Of a DNA stretch of 64,000 bases, positions 41,019-53,224 are shown one piece after another; the first letter of the stretch is position 1; every line of letters starts with the position of its first letter. The notes below the pieces were generated by a model. It was given only the letters and a program-made list of their open reading frames with translations, did no database searches and had not been told where the DNA came from. Where the stretch lies: positions 1-64,000 of the forward strand of contig SWBL01000103.1 in NCBI GenBank assembly GCA_024195585.1. The letters run 5' to 3'. A program made the position numbers and the translations under genes. The DNA comes from Aureobasidium sp. EXF-3400. Lineage: Eukaryota; Ascomycota; Dothideomycetes; Dothideales; Saccotheciaceae.

Positions 41019-43154
41019 CTATCGTCGCTGCACTGATTGAGGCCTCTGAATCAAATCAAGATCATGGTACAGCTCTGGACAAGGCCTTCCCTTGCCAAAG
41101 CCCGTGTATCGTTTGATCCACCAAGGAAGTACCTCAGTAACATGATACGACGCATGACGACGGGTCGAGAACGAGAACACATGATCCAACTCCTCAAGCG
41201 ACCTCTTGCTGGTCTCTGGCAGGAACAGAAAGATTAAGACCAAAGCAATGACGTTCAAACCAGCGTAGAAGCCGAAGGACCCCGTGGGACCCATCACCTG
41301 CAACATGCGAGGGAAAGTCAGAGACAAGACTGCCGCCCAGAAATTGTTTGTCGCGACAGCCCAAGACATGCCAATCTCGCGATGGGACAGACTGAAAGCT
41401 TCGGCCGAGTAGACAAAAGCACATGGGCCTTCTCCAGGAGAGTAGAACGCGACAAACAAGAAGATGAATGTTGCAATCAACGCCAGTCTTGCTGTGCTAT
41501 TGGAGATGATGTAGAAGGACAAGCCAGTAGCAAGAAGAGTCCAGAACATGTTGGGGAAGGTTGCTAGAAGGAGAGCGCGGCGGCCCCAGCGGTCGATGGT
41601 GTAAAGTGCAGGTATGGCGAAGAAAAACATGGTCATGCCGAAGCCCCAAGAGACGAGCAAAGCAACAGTCTCGCTGAAACCAGCGTTTACGAAAATTGTG
41701 GACGAGTAGAATGCGACAATGTTGACTGATAGTTGTTAGAAGATGCAAACTGTACCATGCGTCTGAATCTTGACTTACTACCGCACATTTGTTGTGCGAT
41801 CATGATGATTCCAGATGCTTGAGTGGCGCGTCTGAGACGGGGAACTGTGAAGAGCTCAACGGCTCGCTTGAAGAAGTTCGACTGCCGCTCCAGAAGGTAT
41901 GCTTTCTCTGCCTCCAGTTGCACATGGATGTAGTAGAGATCCCTAGCAGCTTGCAGAGGTGAATTTCGGACACGCACTAAAGACTTGTACGCATCTTGAT
42001 GTCTGCCCTTTTTGATAAGCCATCTGGCTGACTCAGGCACCATGTAGACACCAATAAGAAGAGGAATGGCTGGAATACAAGCGGAACCAAGCTGCAGTCT
42101 CCAAGTGATCTCGCCAGCACCCGCAACAGCCAAGTTGGCAGAGAAGCCAAGCATGATTCCAAAGGCAACCCACATCTGCCACGACATGACTAGGGCGCCG
42201 CGAATGACGGCAGGAGCGTTTTTGGCCGAGAAGATTGGAACCGTGACTTCTTTCAAGCCCATGCCGATGCCCAAAAGAATACGACAGACCAGAATCTGAG
42301 GCCAGGTCTGGGAAAGCGCTTGCCCGATCGGCGCGAGAAGATTAAAGATGGTACCAAGGAAGATGGTGCCTCTACGACCAACGTAGTGATTAATTGGATC
42401 AGAAAGCCAGCATGCACTGAAACTGTTAGCGTGAACACTCACAAAAGTTCTGTTCACTTACATTACACACAAGGCCATGTACGGAGCAGCATTGATGGCA
42501 CCGACAATCCAGGAATTCCGCTCGCAATTGCCCATGCTTTCGCAAAGTGCGCCTGTATCAGCTATGCCGAACTCCTGAGGGAACGAAAGATTGGCACCGT
42601 TGGATCCCGTCTGGTCCCAACCTTGAGGCTGATCAGCAAAGCAAGGCAATATGAGGAAGGGGGTTGAGTGAACCTTGAATTGCAGCACCGATGGAGTTCA
42701 GGGCCACCATGGCATAAAGGGTTTTCGGGTGGCGCCAACGATGAGCCTTCTCATCTTGGAGGATGGCCACATCCCCTGGTCCAAGTTCTTCGATGGTCTC
42801 AGGATGGTCGGAATTCTGTGCCACAAGTGCGCCTTTCTTGAGAAGGTGAAGAATATTGTCCAGTTCATATTTCTGTGCGTAGTTCTCAACATTATGGAAT
42901 AATTCCGTTTTGGAGAGGCCAACGAGTGGATTCTGCCTGCCACACAATAAGCCAAGGTATTGAAAAACACATAGACTAGATGACTTACCCTCCAGATCGG
43001 TTGCTCTCTGATTCAACCGCAACCTCGAGCATCTCATTGTGTTCTTTCTCCATGGGTGGCTGCTCCACACTACACCAGAGTCAGTGCGGGGTAGTGAACA
43101 ATGAGTAGGTGAATCAGCGTACGATGATGGATGAGTCTTAACGTTAGTCGACAT
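41019..43154 (-). CDS. MFS sugar porter (ST family)
   Basis: Six exons: 43154-43123, 43069-42989, 42936-42674, 42621-42462, 42416-41779 and 41725-41019, giving 626 residues in frame. The cytosolic N-terminus is about 120 residues. MFS landmarks follow: [37 protein letters not shown] (the GRR loop after TM2), [33 protein letters not shown] (PESPRWL class), a TM7 region joined by splicing (QQMCG plus INIVAFYSS), [12 protein letters not shown] and [17 protein letters not shown]. This is the sugar-porter fold of hexose/disaccharide/polyol carriers; the substrate is not readable, although the long N-terminus and loops resemble alpha-glucoside-type fungal permeases. The Zn2Cys6 gene lies immediately upstream on the same strand, suggesting a transporter-regulator pair. 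Confidence 0.92.
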
Positions 43155-43674
43155 TACAGTTTTGACAAGAGTAGATATTGGAAGAATGACAAACGAGTCG
43201 TGGGGAATCACCGTTATCAAATATTCCTCCAAACAACTGGAGTCCCCACGGGGTCTCAGGCGCCATCGCGCACCGACCTTGGGCCACGACGTCCTTCGGT
43301 ATATCACCGAGCTGAACAACCCTTGTTGTTCTTTTGACAAGCATCTTCTCAGGGTTAGCCTTTCAGCCCTGATTAGGGTTCACAAAACTCTAATTGCTCG
43401 CTTCCACTCCGAGAAACAAGAGCCACTCTCGGGAAAAGACCCGTTGCTAGCTAGCAAGATCTGTGATCGATCCAAATGATGACCCATGCGGAACTTGGTC
43501 ATTTTCAGCTGAGGCCAGACGCTGTCAAGGCTGGGGCTCCCACGCGTAGGTGAGATTGAAGCGGAAGTATATGCCGAGACTGTATCTCAAAATGAGGTAC
43601 CGTGAACATGGATACTTGAGTAGAGGAACGGAAAAGCCGATCATCATCGAAGTTCATTTGCTCGAGTCATCGTA
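43155..43674. other. Intergenic region between regulator and sugar porter
   Basis: About 520 nt, 3' of the Zn2Cys6 gene and 5' of the porter. It presumably contains the porter's promoter. No feature is defined. Confidence 0.4.
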
Positions 43675-45918
43675 TCATGAGCCGCTCCAAGTATGCTGGT
43701 TGTTCTGCAGCATGAAGTTTCCTGCAGCATCAAGGAAATCTGTGTCTGCGCTTTGTGACCACAGCCACAAGAGGTCCGCAGTGGTATCCGGCACGACCAT
43801 ATTTTCAGTCATGGAAACAGGATCGAGCATATCATGGATGTTCTGGGCCTGCTGGGGGTCGTTCACCATACCGGCCGGAGTGACTTCGCTACCAGTCTGC
43901 CACTGACCATTTGAGTGGTTTGCTGGCGTAACAGTTTGATCTGATGACGAGGAACAGTACCTTTCTGTCACAAGACATCAGCAATTTCGAGAGACAGCAA
44001 GATCGCTAACGGGGGTTCATACCAAGTAATCTGTTCAGGACTTTTTGTGCCTGATCTGCCATGGATTGGGCTCGTCTCAATCGATTCAAAGCATCAATCG
44101 CAAGCTCGAGTTTTGATCTCCATCTGTCTCGTGACGCATGATACGGCGCATATGCTAGACATGTGGCATGCACGACACTCGCAGTAAGAAGACAATATGT
44201 GGCGTACCAAGCAAAGCCTCGCCTACAATCGGCATCTTTCGTGATAGTACGGTGTACTGAATCCACACAAGTATCGGCGGTCTCGATACAGGTCCAGATC
44301 CCTTTGTCATCAGAGGAGATCCTCGCGTTCTTGGTGACCGCACGGAAAAGAAACGGTCTAAATAGGACAATACGCAGATGGTAGGACCTCCAGATGAGAA
44401 CTCGCTTGGCAATCTCAAAGCGCAGCGACAGCGTGATCTTCGAATCGTAGTATCTGGGAAGCTCGGCTAGCCAAGTCGTTATCTGCTGATCAAGATGTTG
44501 AGCTGTCTCAAGTGCAGGGACTTGATGAGTTACAAGCTCCGACTGGACCACATTTCCGATACTGGCAAGCTTGATCTGAGCGATGAGCGCACTTGCTGTC
44601 GTAGGACTATCTCTGTCCCCAGGGAGCGCAAACATGTCAACTGCCAGATCCTTATCGTCCAGGTTGGTAGGGGGTCGTAGATTGATGCCGATGAGTGATG
44701 CAGGAGGTCTTCCGAACGTGAGCTGATGTCCGGATACGAAGATAAATAGGGTCCACCAAGCCCGTCTCCGTATCTCCATGTTATAGGCAGAAGTTGAAGG
44801 ATTGTCAAATTCTCGATGAAGACCTATCGAGAGAGCCATAGACCACGCAATCCCAATCATGGCAAAACCGGCGTTGGGCTTATTTCGCTTCTGCAAGTAG
44901 TTCGCCATGAGTGACAAACCCTGGACATAGCATATCGATCCCTTCTCTAATAGTGATAAAGAAATACTGTTTTTAGCAATGTTGTAGTACTTCAAATCAA
45001 TATTCGTGTCTGCCAGACCGCCAGCAAAGGCGCCTATTGCTATGACCATGTTGTACAACAGATCCCAGGACCCATCCCTGGGCTTCGGCACAGCGCCTAT
45101 AGCATCGTCAGCCAGGAACGAGCTTCCAAAACCTAGAAGGTCATACCAAGTAGGCGAGCTCTAAACAGGCCTTCGTGTAACAAAGGATAAGCCGGATGAT
45201 AAAACAGAAAGTAGTCGTTGATGAGAGCATCTACGTCAACGAATCCAGCCATTGACGCATCGATCGAAGGACTTTGACCAAGATGCCCTGGAACTGGTTC
45301 CTCAGCTGCATAGGTCTCGCTTGGGAGAGAGCGCAAGAGTCTCAGAGCAGCGACGCCAGATGTTGGTCCAGTATAACCAGACCTACAAGGCTCAGCAGTC
45401 AAAAAGCCCATGCCATCGATCAGCTCGTCGAAGTCATGCGACTCATCGAATTCATAGTCCCCAGGATCACTCTGAGCCGAATCTGGACAACTTGCGGATT
45501 GGCCATCAGTTATCTCGGTATGCAAGGCTGCATTGACCGACGATGGCAAATGCGATACAGACTGGCTGTTGTTCCGCTCTGACTGCTCGTCGTCCAATGC
45601 CGCGAGGGCGTCTTCGAGTGTCGCATTCGGGACGTGAATTGACCAAGCCCGCTTGATGTTATTGACAAGATCCTCATAGCTCTTGACTCTCCTACAATTT
45701 GAGATTAGTACACATTATGAAGGTCAGAGAATCATTGGCCATCACTTCTGCAAATCGGTGGCACGATGTGTTGGCCAAGAGTAGACGCAGGCTTTCCCAT
45801 CCCGCACACAATTGGAGCAGCGTGTCTCGGCCGAACAGCGCACTTTGCGACGCTTGCATTCATCGCACGCAGCGTTACGACGGACCTTTCGACTTCTTTC
45901 AGGCTGCGCATCCATCAT
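43675..45918 (-). CDS. Zn(II)2Cys6 fungal transcription factor
   Basis: Four exons: 45918-45746, 45691-45147, 45096-44023 and 43964-43675, giving 693 residues with all phases consistent. Exon 1 encodes the zinc cluster near residues 14-43 (CDECKRRKVRC, then CSNC and KAC), and exon 2 a linker with acidic stretches (YEFDESHDFDELIDGMGF). The fungal_trans domain starts near LLHEGLFRARLLGAVPKPRD and contains SWDLLYNMVIAIGAFAGGLA, FAMIGIAWSMALSIGLHREF and EIRRRAWWTLFIFVSGHQLT. The C-terminal tail is Gln/Asn-rich, a likely activation domain. Introns have branch sites TACTAAT and CTGAC. It is nuclear and binds CGG-type half-sites by family. It lies directly upstream of the sugar porter and 0.2 kb from an SDR/dehydrogenase pair, so regulation of those genes is a reasonable inference. 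Confidence 0.92.
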
Positions 45919-46114
45919 CCGGGTTCACGGCATATGTGAGAGTAAGACAGGTTTGAGAAAGTCACGGACGAGGACGAGGGGCACAGAGGGGTAGCGAGAA
46001 ACTGCCAGTCTTGGCGGTTTGGCCAAAATTCGATCGGACCGTCAAGAACAGAAATCTTGTTTTGCACAGGCTGTATACACGTACGAACTTCATGATTTCC
46101 AGCACACCGACGAC

Positions 46115-46992
46115 TCAAGTAAACAGCATACCTCCATTGGCACAAATCACGTCGCCGGTGATCCAACGCGCTTTCTCGCTGCACAAGAACGTGATGATAT
46201 CAGCAACGTCTTGGCCAGTACCGCAGCGCGGAGCAGCAGGCACCGCCTTGTTTTGCTCCTTCACACTTGCAAGATGAACCTCGCCCGCAGCGCGATACAT
46301 GTCGGTATCCACTGGGCCTGGGTTCACTGCGTTAACCGTCACGTTGTGTGTATGGCCCAGCTCTTTAGCCCACACCCTGGTGAAGCCTTCCACGGCCGCC
46401 TTCGTCGCTGCATACACCGTCTGTGTCGCATATCCACCCCGAGCAGAGATCGAAGACAGGTTGATGATACGGTTTGAGGATCCCTTCAGGTAGGGTAGGA
46501 CTTTTTGGGTCATGAAGATGACGGCGCGTACGTTGACATCCATCAACTTTTCGTATTCCTCGGGCGTGACATCTTGCAAAGGCGTGTTCTGCCCCAGCCC
46601 TGCGTTGTTGACCAGAATATCTATTCGGTTGGTCACGAATGCTTGAAGCGTAGTCTCGACAATTTGGGATGGAGCAGATGCGTCCGCCATGTCTGCCTGT
46701 ACACAAACAGCGTCGCCTCCTTTGGAGTGGATAGCCTTCACAAGTTCCTCGGCTTTTGGAGCAGAGTTTTCCGACACATAATTGAAGGCTACCTTTTTGA
46801 TGGTTAGCATTCTCTTTTTGTGTGCTTGAGAACCAGGCCACAACCTTTGCACCTTCTGAAGCCAATGCCAGCACAATAGCTGCTCCAATGCCTAATTAGA
46901 GTCAGCATGAAACTAGACATATGCTCGGCCTGGGTCATGAACTAACCTCTGGCACCTCCTGTCACGATTGCTATCTTGCCGTTCAACGACAT
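46115..46992 (-). CDS. Short-chain dehydrogenase/reductase (classical SDR)
   Basis: Three exons: 46992-46947, 46892-side acceptor then 46891-46842, and 46792-46115, giving 257 residues. Splicing assembles the cofactor motif TGGARGIGAAI (TGXXXGXG) across intron 1 and VVAFNY across intron 2 (donor GTGGCC is weak, branch GCTAAC good). Then come ILVNNAGLGQ (NNAG), LSSISARGG with the catalytic Ser, VYAATKAAVEG (YXXXK) and NPGPVDTDM. The end WITGDVICANGGMLFT is typical of FabG-like classical SDRs acting on carbonyls or alcohols; many fungal members reduce ketoses or polyols. Asn after the second strand (FNYVS) suggests NADP(H) use but is not decisive. It is divergent from the dehydrogenase gene over 472 nt, implying joint control. 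Confidence 0.9.
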
Positions 46993-47464
46993 CTCGAAAG
47001 AACACAAGTCTATTAGAAGATGAGAGTAACAACGTAGTTGCAGGTGTAGTCAGTATATAGACTAGCTGTGCTGGAACAATCTGTTTTCATACCGGATGCG
47101 TGAGCCATCCTGGTCAAATGATCCAATTCTTCGATCTCCGGTTTTGAAGGTTGCAACAGCTGGAGCTGACGGCGACGCGGGACCGACTGCGAGGGCCCCC
47201 ACTCGACCGGAGGCAGTTCCACCCTCGGTCGCGTCCCGAGCAGACGCCAGCTTCACCATGTGTAATACCTCAACCCACAGCCCGCTACCTTCGGTCATCG
47301 GATCCGAGATCGTACAGCCAGACAATGCGAGCCGTCGTGCGTTGTGGTACAATGTCTATTCTTCTGACAACAAACCCGCATCATACATATATCAGACGAA
47401 TATGCGCCCTCTCCAGACTGTCCAACCAGTCTTCACATCAGTCGATCTTCGCAGATAATTCGTT
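46993..47464. promoter_or_regulatory. Bidirectional promoter between SDR and polyol dehydrogenase
   Basis: A 472-nt gap with starts on both sides. A TATATA at 47054-47059 sits 62 nt before the SDR start, and a CATATATC at 47387-47393 about 75 nt before the dehydrogenase start. A GTGGGG core (complement at 47197-47202) fits the CreA consensus SYGGRG but is a single weak hit. Confidence 0.5.
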
Positions 47465-48685
47465 ATGGCACCTTCAGCAACAAACGCTACCACCGATCTG
47501 GCCAAGACCAAGATCAACATCAAGTTTCAGAACATTGGCGTCTACACGAACCCGGAGCATGAACTTTACATCAAGGAGAGCGCGGTCCCTACTCCTCGGG
47601 CTGGGGAATGCCTGATCCACGTGCGTGCAACAGGCATCTGTGGTTCTGATGTGCACTTCTGGAAGAAAGGCTATATCGGCGACATGGTCGTCGTTGGTGA
47701 GAACAGATTAGGCCACGAAAGTGCTGGAGTTGTCGTAGCCGTCGGCGAAGACGTTGATGCATTCAAGATTGGTATATCTCCTGCAGAAAGCCTGATCTGA
47801 TCATTTTTACTGACCTCAATCTTGAAGGTGACCGTGTTGCTCTCGAGTGCGGTGTTCCCTGCATGAAGGCCACTTGCTTCTACTGCCGCACTGGCAAGTA
47901 CAATGCATGTCCCGATGTTGTCTTCTTCTCAACACCGCCCTTCCACGGTACCCTCGCTCGCTACCACGTCCACCCGCAGGAATGGCTTCACAAATTGCCT
48001 GACAACCTTTCGTTTGAGGAAGGATCTCTGCTGGAGCCTTTGTCCGTCGCGTTGGCTGGCATTGATCGATCCATGCTGCGCCTTGGTGATGCTACGGTCG
48101 TTTGTGGAGCTGGACCCATCGGTCTGGTCACTCTGCTTGTTGCACATGCTGCTGGTGCAAACCCCATTGTCATCACAGACTTGGATGAGAACCGCTTGGC
48201 TACGGCTAAAAAGCTCATACCGCGCGTCAATACCGTACAGATTGAAATGGGAGAAGCACCCAAAGATGTTGCCGCACGTATTACTGGAGCTCTTGGTGCC
48301 GAGGCAAAAATCGTCTTCGAGTGTACCGGCGTCGAATCAAGTGTTCAATCTGCTATCTATGTAAGTCGCTTTTGCCACCTAGGTCTATAATCTTGTTGAC
48401 ACAGTTTAGTCTTGCGCATTCGGAGGTCTCGTCTTTGTCATCGGCTGCGGCAAAGATTTCCAGAACATTCCATTCTCGTATATGTCCGCAAGAGAGGTTG
48501 ATCTCAAGTTCCAGTACCGCTACAAGGACACCTACCCCAAAGCGATTGGACTTGTTGCTGCAGGTCTCGTGGATCTGAAGCCGCTGGTCACTCACCGCTA
48601 CACGCTTGATCAAGGCGAAGATGCTTTCAAGACTGCCTCGGACCCCAAAGCAAAAGCCATCAAGGTTCAGATCTTGGACGATTGA
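47465..48685 (+). CDS. Zinc-dependent polyol dehydrogenase, L-arabinitol 4-dehydrogenase-like
   Basis: Three exons: 47465-47771, 47828-48360 and 48410-48685, giving 371 residues. Catalytic zinc ligands lie in [11 protein letters not shown] and RLGHESAG, and structural zinc Cys in [35 protein letters not shown] and [16 protein letters not shown] are signatures of L-arabinitol 4-dehydrogenases and close sorbitol/xylitol dehydrogenases. The Rossmann motif [12 protein letters not shown] followed by ITDLDENR (Asp after strand 2) fits NAD+. Reaction in the family: L-arabinitol to L-xylulose in fungal pentose catabolism, in the cytosol. Flanking SDRs could provide the next reduction (L-xylulose to xylitol) or related steps. 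The subfamily call rests on remembered signatures; xylitol or sorbitol as substrate is the main alternative. Confidence 0.9.
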
Positions 48686-48813
48686 GACCGCGCACTTGGT
48701 TGGCTGCTAAAATCGCCATGAGTTTTGGCTATCGTTGGGCTTACGATATACTGAAGAATGATACTGGTCGTTGAAATACATCTTGACGACTCTTTCCTCA
48801 ATCACTCTAATGT

Positions 48814-49903
48814 TTAGTTGTTGTTGCGCTTGTCCCATCCACGATCGAAGGTTGCAAGGCTGCGTTGAGCTGCATCACACGTAAGTTACCGCCTTTCCCT
48901 TCATGGGATTTTGGCTTACCAGTTGGTACCACGTCCATAGCCTTGACCGAGATGTGTATAGGTTGTTTCAGCATATATGTAGCCGCATCGGCAATGTCTT
49001 TGGCTTCAAGTGGACTTCAAACCTGTTAGCACTCTCCTATGCTAGTCAATGATCTAGAAGACAAAACGCTTACGTGTAGCCGTCAAAGAACTCATCGTAA
49101 ATCTGCTTGTCATGCCCAACACGCTGGGAATGGAAGTTTGTGGCAACACATCCGGGTCTGAGAGCCAGAACACGGATGTTAGTGCCCACAAGCTCACTAC
49201 GAAGTGCATTCGTAAAGCCTTCCTGGCAGGCTTTGTTGGCATGATAAACAGCTTCGCCAGCGAATGGTGGAATCTCCAGTGCAGTCACAGAAGTGATGTT
49301 CAAGATGGTTCCCTCGCCACGCTTTCTCATATCATGTTGGAGAACTGAGTAAGTCGTGAGCATAAGTCCATTGACGTTAGTGTTGTTCATCGTAAGAATG
49401 TCCTTGATGCTTAAGTCCGGGAAAGAATTTGGTGCGCCCAATGCTAGCCCTGCCTGAGAAAGTTGTCAGATAGTCGATCGAATGCTACTGCGGCGGTTCA
49501 TACATACATTGTTGACCAGGATATCGACAGGTCCAAGCTCTTCGGTGGCAGACTTGACAGCCTTGTCTACAGACTCATAATCGCTCACGTCGGCAACGCG
49601 ATAGATACACTTGATGCCAGAATGGGCTTTGCTGAGTTCTGCAGCGATCTTGGACAATTTGTCCTAGTCCATTGGTCAGTCTGAGCTTCGGATAGTGCTT
49701 CCATTGCCAGAAAGACTCACCTCGGATCTGGAGAGCAGTATGAGGTTTGCACCTTCGGATGCGAGAGAGCTTGCGATGGCTTCACCAATGCCCATAGAGG
49801 CACCGGTCTGTGATTCATGTTAGATAAGGTGTCGAGAACTCGAAGAGCTAGGCTATGACACTGATATTCGTACCAGTAGCACAGTCTTGTTGCGGACGTC
49901 CAT
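48814..49903 (-). CDS. SDR, NADP-dependent 3-hydroxy-acid dehydrogenase-like (YMR226C type)
   Basis: Six exons: 49903-49874, 49807-49721, 49663-49508, 49453-49074, 49014-48920 and 48869-48814, giving 267 residues; every junction is in phase. Motifs: TGASMGIGEAIA (cofactor loop), LILLSRSE (Arg after strand 2, favouring NADP), DILVNNAGLALG, ILNITSVTALEIPPFAG with the catalytic Ser, YHANKACQEGF (YXXXK) and ALRPGCVATNF. The C-terminus VVPTAQRSLATFDRGWDKRN matches the YMR226C/YdfG-type group, which oxidises short 3-hydroxy acids such as serine or 3-hydroxypropionate. The 3' end is only 128 nt from that of the convergent polyol dehydrogenase gene. A TATATA lies 75 nt upstream of the start. Confidence 0.9.
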
Positions 49904-49977
49904 GTTGTGGGTTATCTGAGTGATGAGAGCGTCTGTTGTTCTGTGATTTGCCAGTAGGAACGAGTATAAGGGCTTCT

Positions 49978-49984
49978 TATATAT
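49978..49984 (-). promoter_or_regulatory. TATA box of the YMR226C-type SDR gene
   Basis: TATATAA on the minus strand about 75 nt before ATG 49901-49903. Confidence 0.4.
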
Positions 49985-51118
49985 TGGACTCGAATCAGAG
50001 CATTAGTCGACTACAGGCCCTGCAATTGGTACAATCACTGACATCAGCAGGGGTGTCCAGAGCACAAGCGCTCGAATTGCCCTAAATCTATCTTCAATGC
50101 TGACTAAGAGCATAGAAGCCCTAAATGCGTCATTCATTCATCTCGGACCTGCTGGCCGTCGGGTAGGGCGTGCTCATGCACTCTCTCAACCAGCTGTCGG
50201 TTCGGTACCGACGCTCCGTTCTGGAAAAGACCCTTGCACGTGACATGCAAACACGGACATTCTGCGAATAATGGTAACGAACTTGGTTTTCGCTCGGATG
50301 GCTAGGATTGGGACAGGCGAAGTGCTTCGTATGCATTCGGTTCTTCCTCTCGCGGTTACATCATTGAGAGCTGTGGTTTGTGGCTCAGATACGCTCACCG
50401 CATGATGTCCCGCGGTATAGTCCCTTGTTCACTTCGAAGATGTTGTGAGATCACCATCGGTACGTTGGCGGTTTCGAAAAGTGACTGCGCATTGTCACTG
50501 GGCCTCTCGAGCTCAGGGGTTATCCTCCTGCATGCAAAGAGGTGGAGCTGTAGCTGCCACCCAAGCGAGCACCAAGGGGAACAGTTGTAAGCAGAAATAC
50601 CTCGGACCGTTAGGGCATGACCTGCAGAACGTCATAGAGTGTCTGATTGGTAATTTCAGTCATCATGAAATGAGGTTGGACAGCAGCTCAGCCTCGAAAG
50701 CCTGATCCCTTGCACACGATCGTCGCTAATTCCCTGAGAGCATCATGATCCTCAACAGTTCATAGGGGTTTCCTGCGCCGCACTATTGACTCAACAGACA
50801 GGACTGGCGTCCAGAGGAGCTGCTTTGAGGACGTGAAGAGGTGCTGACAGGAGATCGGCAGAAGTCTCTCCTGGACGGTGAAGTGACAAACAATAGCTCA
50901 TGACTTCGATTTTCTGATTCTTATGCTTTTGGCTGCCTGCTTCAAGATCGTCATGCTAGTAGTTTCGTCATCGAGACGTGGAGACACATTTTTACAACCA
51001 GTATCCTGACCATTCACACATTCGCCGCACGACTATATTTTGTGGCCTTAGCTTTAATCATCAGTCCCAAGAATTTCGCTATAAATTTCAACATAAATCA
51101 AGCAAGACTCTCTGCACG
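49985..51118. other. Intergenic region between divergent genes
   Basis: About 1.1 kb between the SDR and the epoxide hydrolase. No domain, RNA gene or repeat is recognised. Confidence 0.5.
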
Positions 51119-52438
51119 ATGGTGGACATAATGGCATTCAAGGTCGATATCCTGCCTGTTGAGGTAGAACGTTTACAGCGAAAGCTCGATGACACTCGCC
51201 TTCCTGGACGGCCTATTGTACCCGATGCTGGCACAGAGTATGGTACGTACAGAAGCCCAAGATCGTGAGCATCTGCTTCTCAGCCAGCGAGCTGACCGCT
51301 ATCACAGGGCCGAGTTACGATTGGGCCAAAGATCTCCTCGAAGCTTGGAAACACGATTTCGACTGGTCTGCCGCACAGGATATGATGAACGGGTACCCAC
51401 ATTACCTGGCCCGCATCGAGAACATGAGGATACACTTCCTCCATGCTCGCTCTCAGCGATCAGATGCCATACCCTTGCTGATGGTGCATGGTTGGCCAGG
51501 TTCATTCTGGGAATTCAGTCAAGTATGGGGACCACTCTCGAACCCCGAAGATGCTGATGCGCAAGCGTTTCACGTCATTGTTCCAAGCCTGCCTGGCTTC
51601 TGCTGGTCTGACTGGCCTCCACACAGCGGATGGACACTTCAGAACACTGCCAGAGTTTTCGACATCTTGATGAAGAATCTCGGCTACAAGAGGTACATGG
51701 TCCAGAGTGGTGATTGGGGACATTTTGTCGGGCGTGAGCTTGGTTCAAGGTACACAGAGTCTTGCAAGCTTTTGCACTGCAACTTTTCTGCTGGATCTTT
51801 GCCGAAAGGCGTCGAGTACACTGATCGTGAGCAAGCTGTAGCTTCTCGTGTGGATGACTGGATGAAGAATCACCTGGGGTACGCTGTTTGTATGCGGACT
51901 CGTGTGAGTAGATGGCTCCAATATGTGAATCTGTCCGCTGACTCTCACAGTCTCATACCATTGGTCTCGCTCTGCATGATAACCCCATGGGCATCTTGAT
52001 GTGGATCGGGGAAAAGTACAACGAGGCGGCCGATCCAGAAAAGCAGAAACGACCATTCTGGACCGAGGCTATTCTGACGACAGCCAGTCTATACTACTTC
52101 ACAGGTTGTATCATGCCCTCTATGCTTACGTACTACGAAAACATACCTCACGAAGAGTTTGCGTCTTTCACGACCTCGCCGGAAAACAGGATCAAAGTTC
52201 CATATGGTTATACTTCGTTCTTTTGGGACACCGAGCCATCGTCGAAACGTGCTGTCGAACGCACAGGTAATCTGGTCTACTACAAAGGTAAATTGTTCAG
52301 TGCCTTCACTAACGAACCTTCATGAACTGATCTGGAGCAGAGAGAGATGATGGTGGGCATTTCGCCGCGCTCGAACAACCGGAAGGCCTGATGGAAGATT
52401 TGAGAGAACTTGCAGCTCAAGAGTGGTTGAAGGGATGA
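51119..52438 (+). CDS. Epoxide hydrolase (EHN-domain alpha/beta hydrolase)
   Basis: Four exons: 51119-51242, 51308-51903, 51951-52287 and 52341-52438, giving 384 residues. The N-terminal EHN domain (VDILPVEVERLQRKLDDTRL to SYDWAKDLLEAWKHDFDW) is typical of microsomal-type epoxide hydrolases. The core shows LMVHGWPGSFWEF (HGXP oxyanion loop), the nucleophile Asp in QSGDWGHFVG and, after intron 3, the catalytic His in RDDGGHFAALEQP. Lid tyrosines may be in SLYYF and MLTYYEN. Reaction: hydrolysis of epoxides to vicinal diols. There is no N-terminal membrane anchor, so it is probably soluble. It lies between a polyol-oxidising gene group and a GMC oxidoreductase, consistent with catabolic or small-molecule chemistry. 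Confidence 0.92.
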
Positions 52439-53224
52439 TTCCAGGGGAGCCATATTGCACACCGGGTCAACTCAATGATACTATCACCCAGTCAAAAGAA
52501 CGACACGGTCACCGTGTTGTAAGACGCTTTCGTTACTGTATCTCAAACACATTGTGCTAATGTTCTACTTCCCTCCACAATACCAGTATACGGATCTGTC
52601 CACATTCTTACCAGTTCAATGACCTCAAGGTTCGAGAATGAAGTCCTACAACGCAATACTTGGCCTGTTGATTCTGTACTCAAGATAAGAGCCCAATCAC
52701 TAGCCCTTCTCGACACGAGGCTGTGACGCTGCAAGCATTCATCAACGAATCCCTACGCCCGGCTTCTTGACGCCTGCGGGCGTACACAAAAATCGCCAGA
52801 TCTATCTCGATGTATCGGATGTATTGTTTTTCAGCATCATATTGCTTTGTGCTTTTGATCATCACGCTTGGCAAGATTGGATGAAGCGTTGCTGTCGACC
52901 CTCGGCACCGTTCCGAGTGGCTTCCCACCCTCGGGCAATCGCCGACAACCTTTTTCAAGCACAACGATCATTGAGCGTTTTGTGTTTCTACTGGCGAAAC
53001 CGGAGCAACAGAATGCGACACTTGTTTGCTGATGCTTCTCTGAGCTTCTGCTGATCAATCACATAAAGTATAATCAATGAAAGACAAGAAGATAGCACAA
53101 GCGCCAATGCAAGGTTGTTTATGTGATATATATTATATAACATTGCCACTGTCTTCTGCGACTTGCAAGACATAACATCACAATCTGGAGATTTCCTTGC
53201 GTGAACAACAACAAACATCTCAAG
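52439..53224. other. Intergenic region
   Basis: About 0.8 kb between two plus-strand genes, AT-rich at 53120-53140. No supported gene. Confidence 0.45.

Noticed and set aside
42417..42461. 39-nt alternative for intron 4 of the sugar porter (acceptor at 42423)
   Set aside because: The 45-nt version using TTTCAG is also in frame, has normal branch-to-acceptor spacing and restores the conserved CWLSDP segment without extra residues.
47096..47458. Plus-strand frame of 120 codons before the polyol dehydrogenase
   Set aside because: It overlaps the bidirectional promoter, has low-complexity Ala/Thr/Pro composition and no domain. The dehydrogenase has a complete N-terminus without it.
52767..53054. 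Plus-strand 95-codon frame between epoxide hydrolase and NmrA-like gene
   Set aside because: It has a hydrophobic stretch but no signal-peptide context, no domain and a competing opposite-strand frame.
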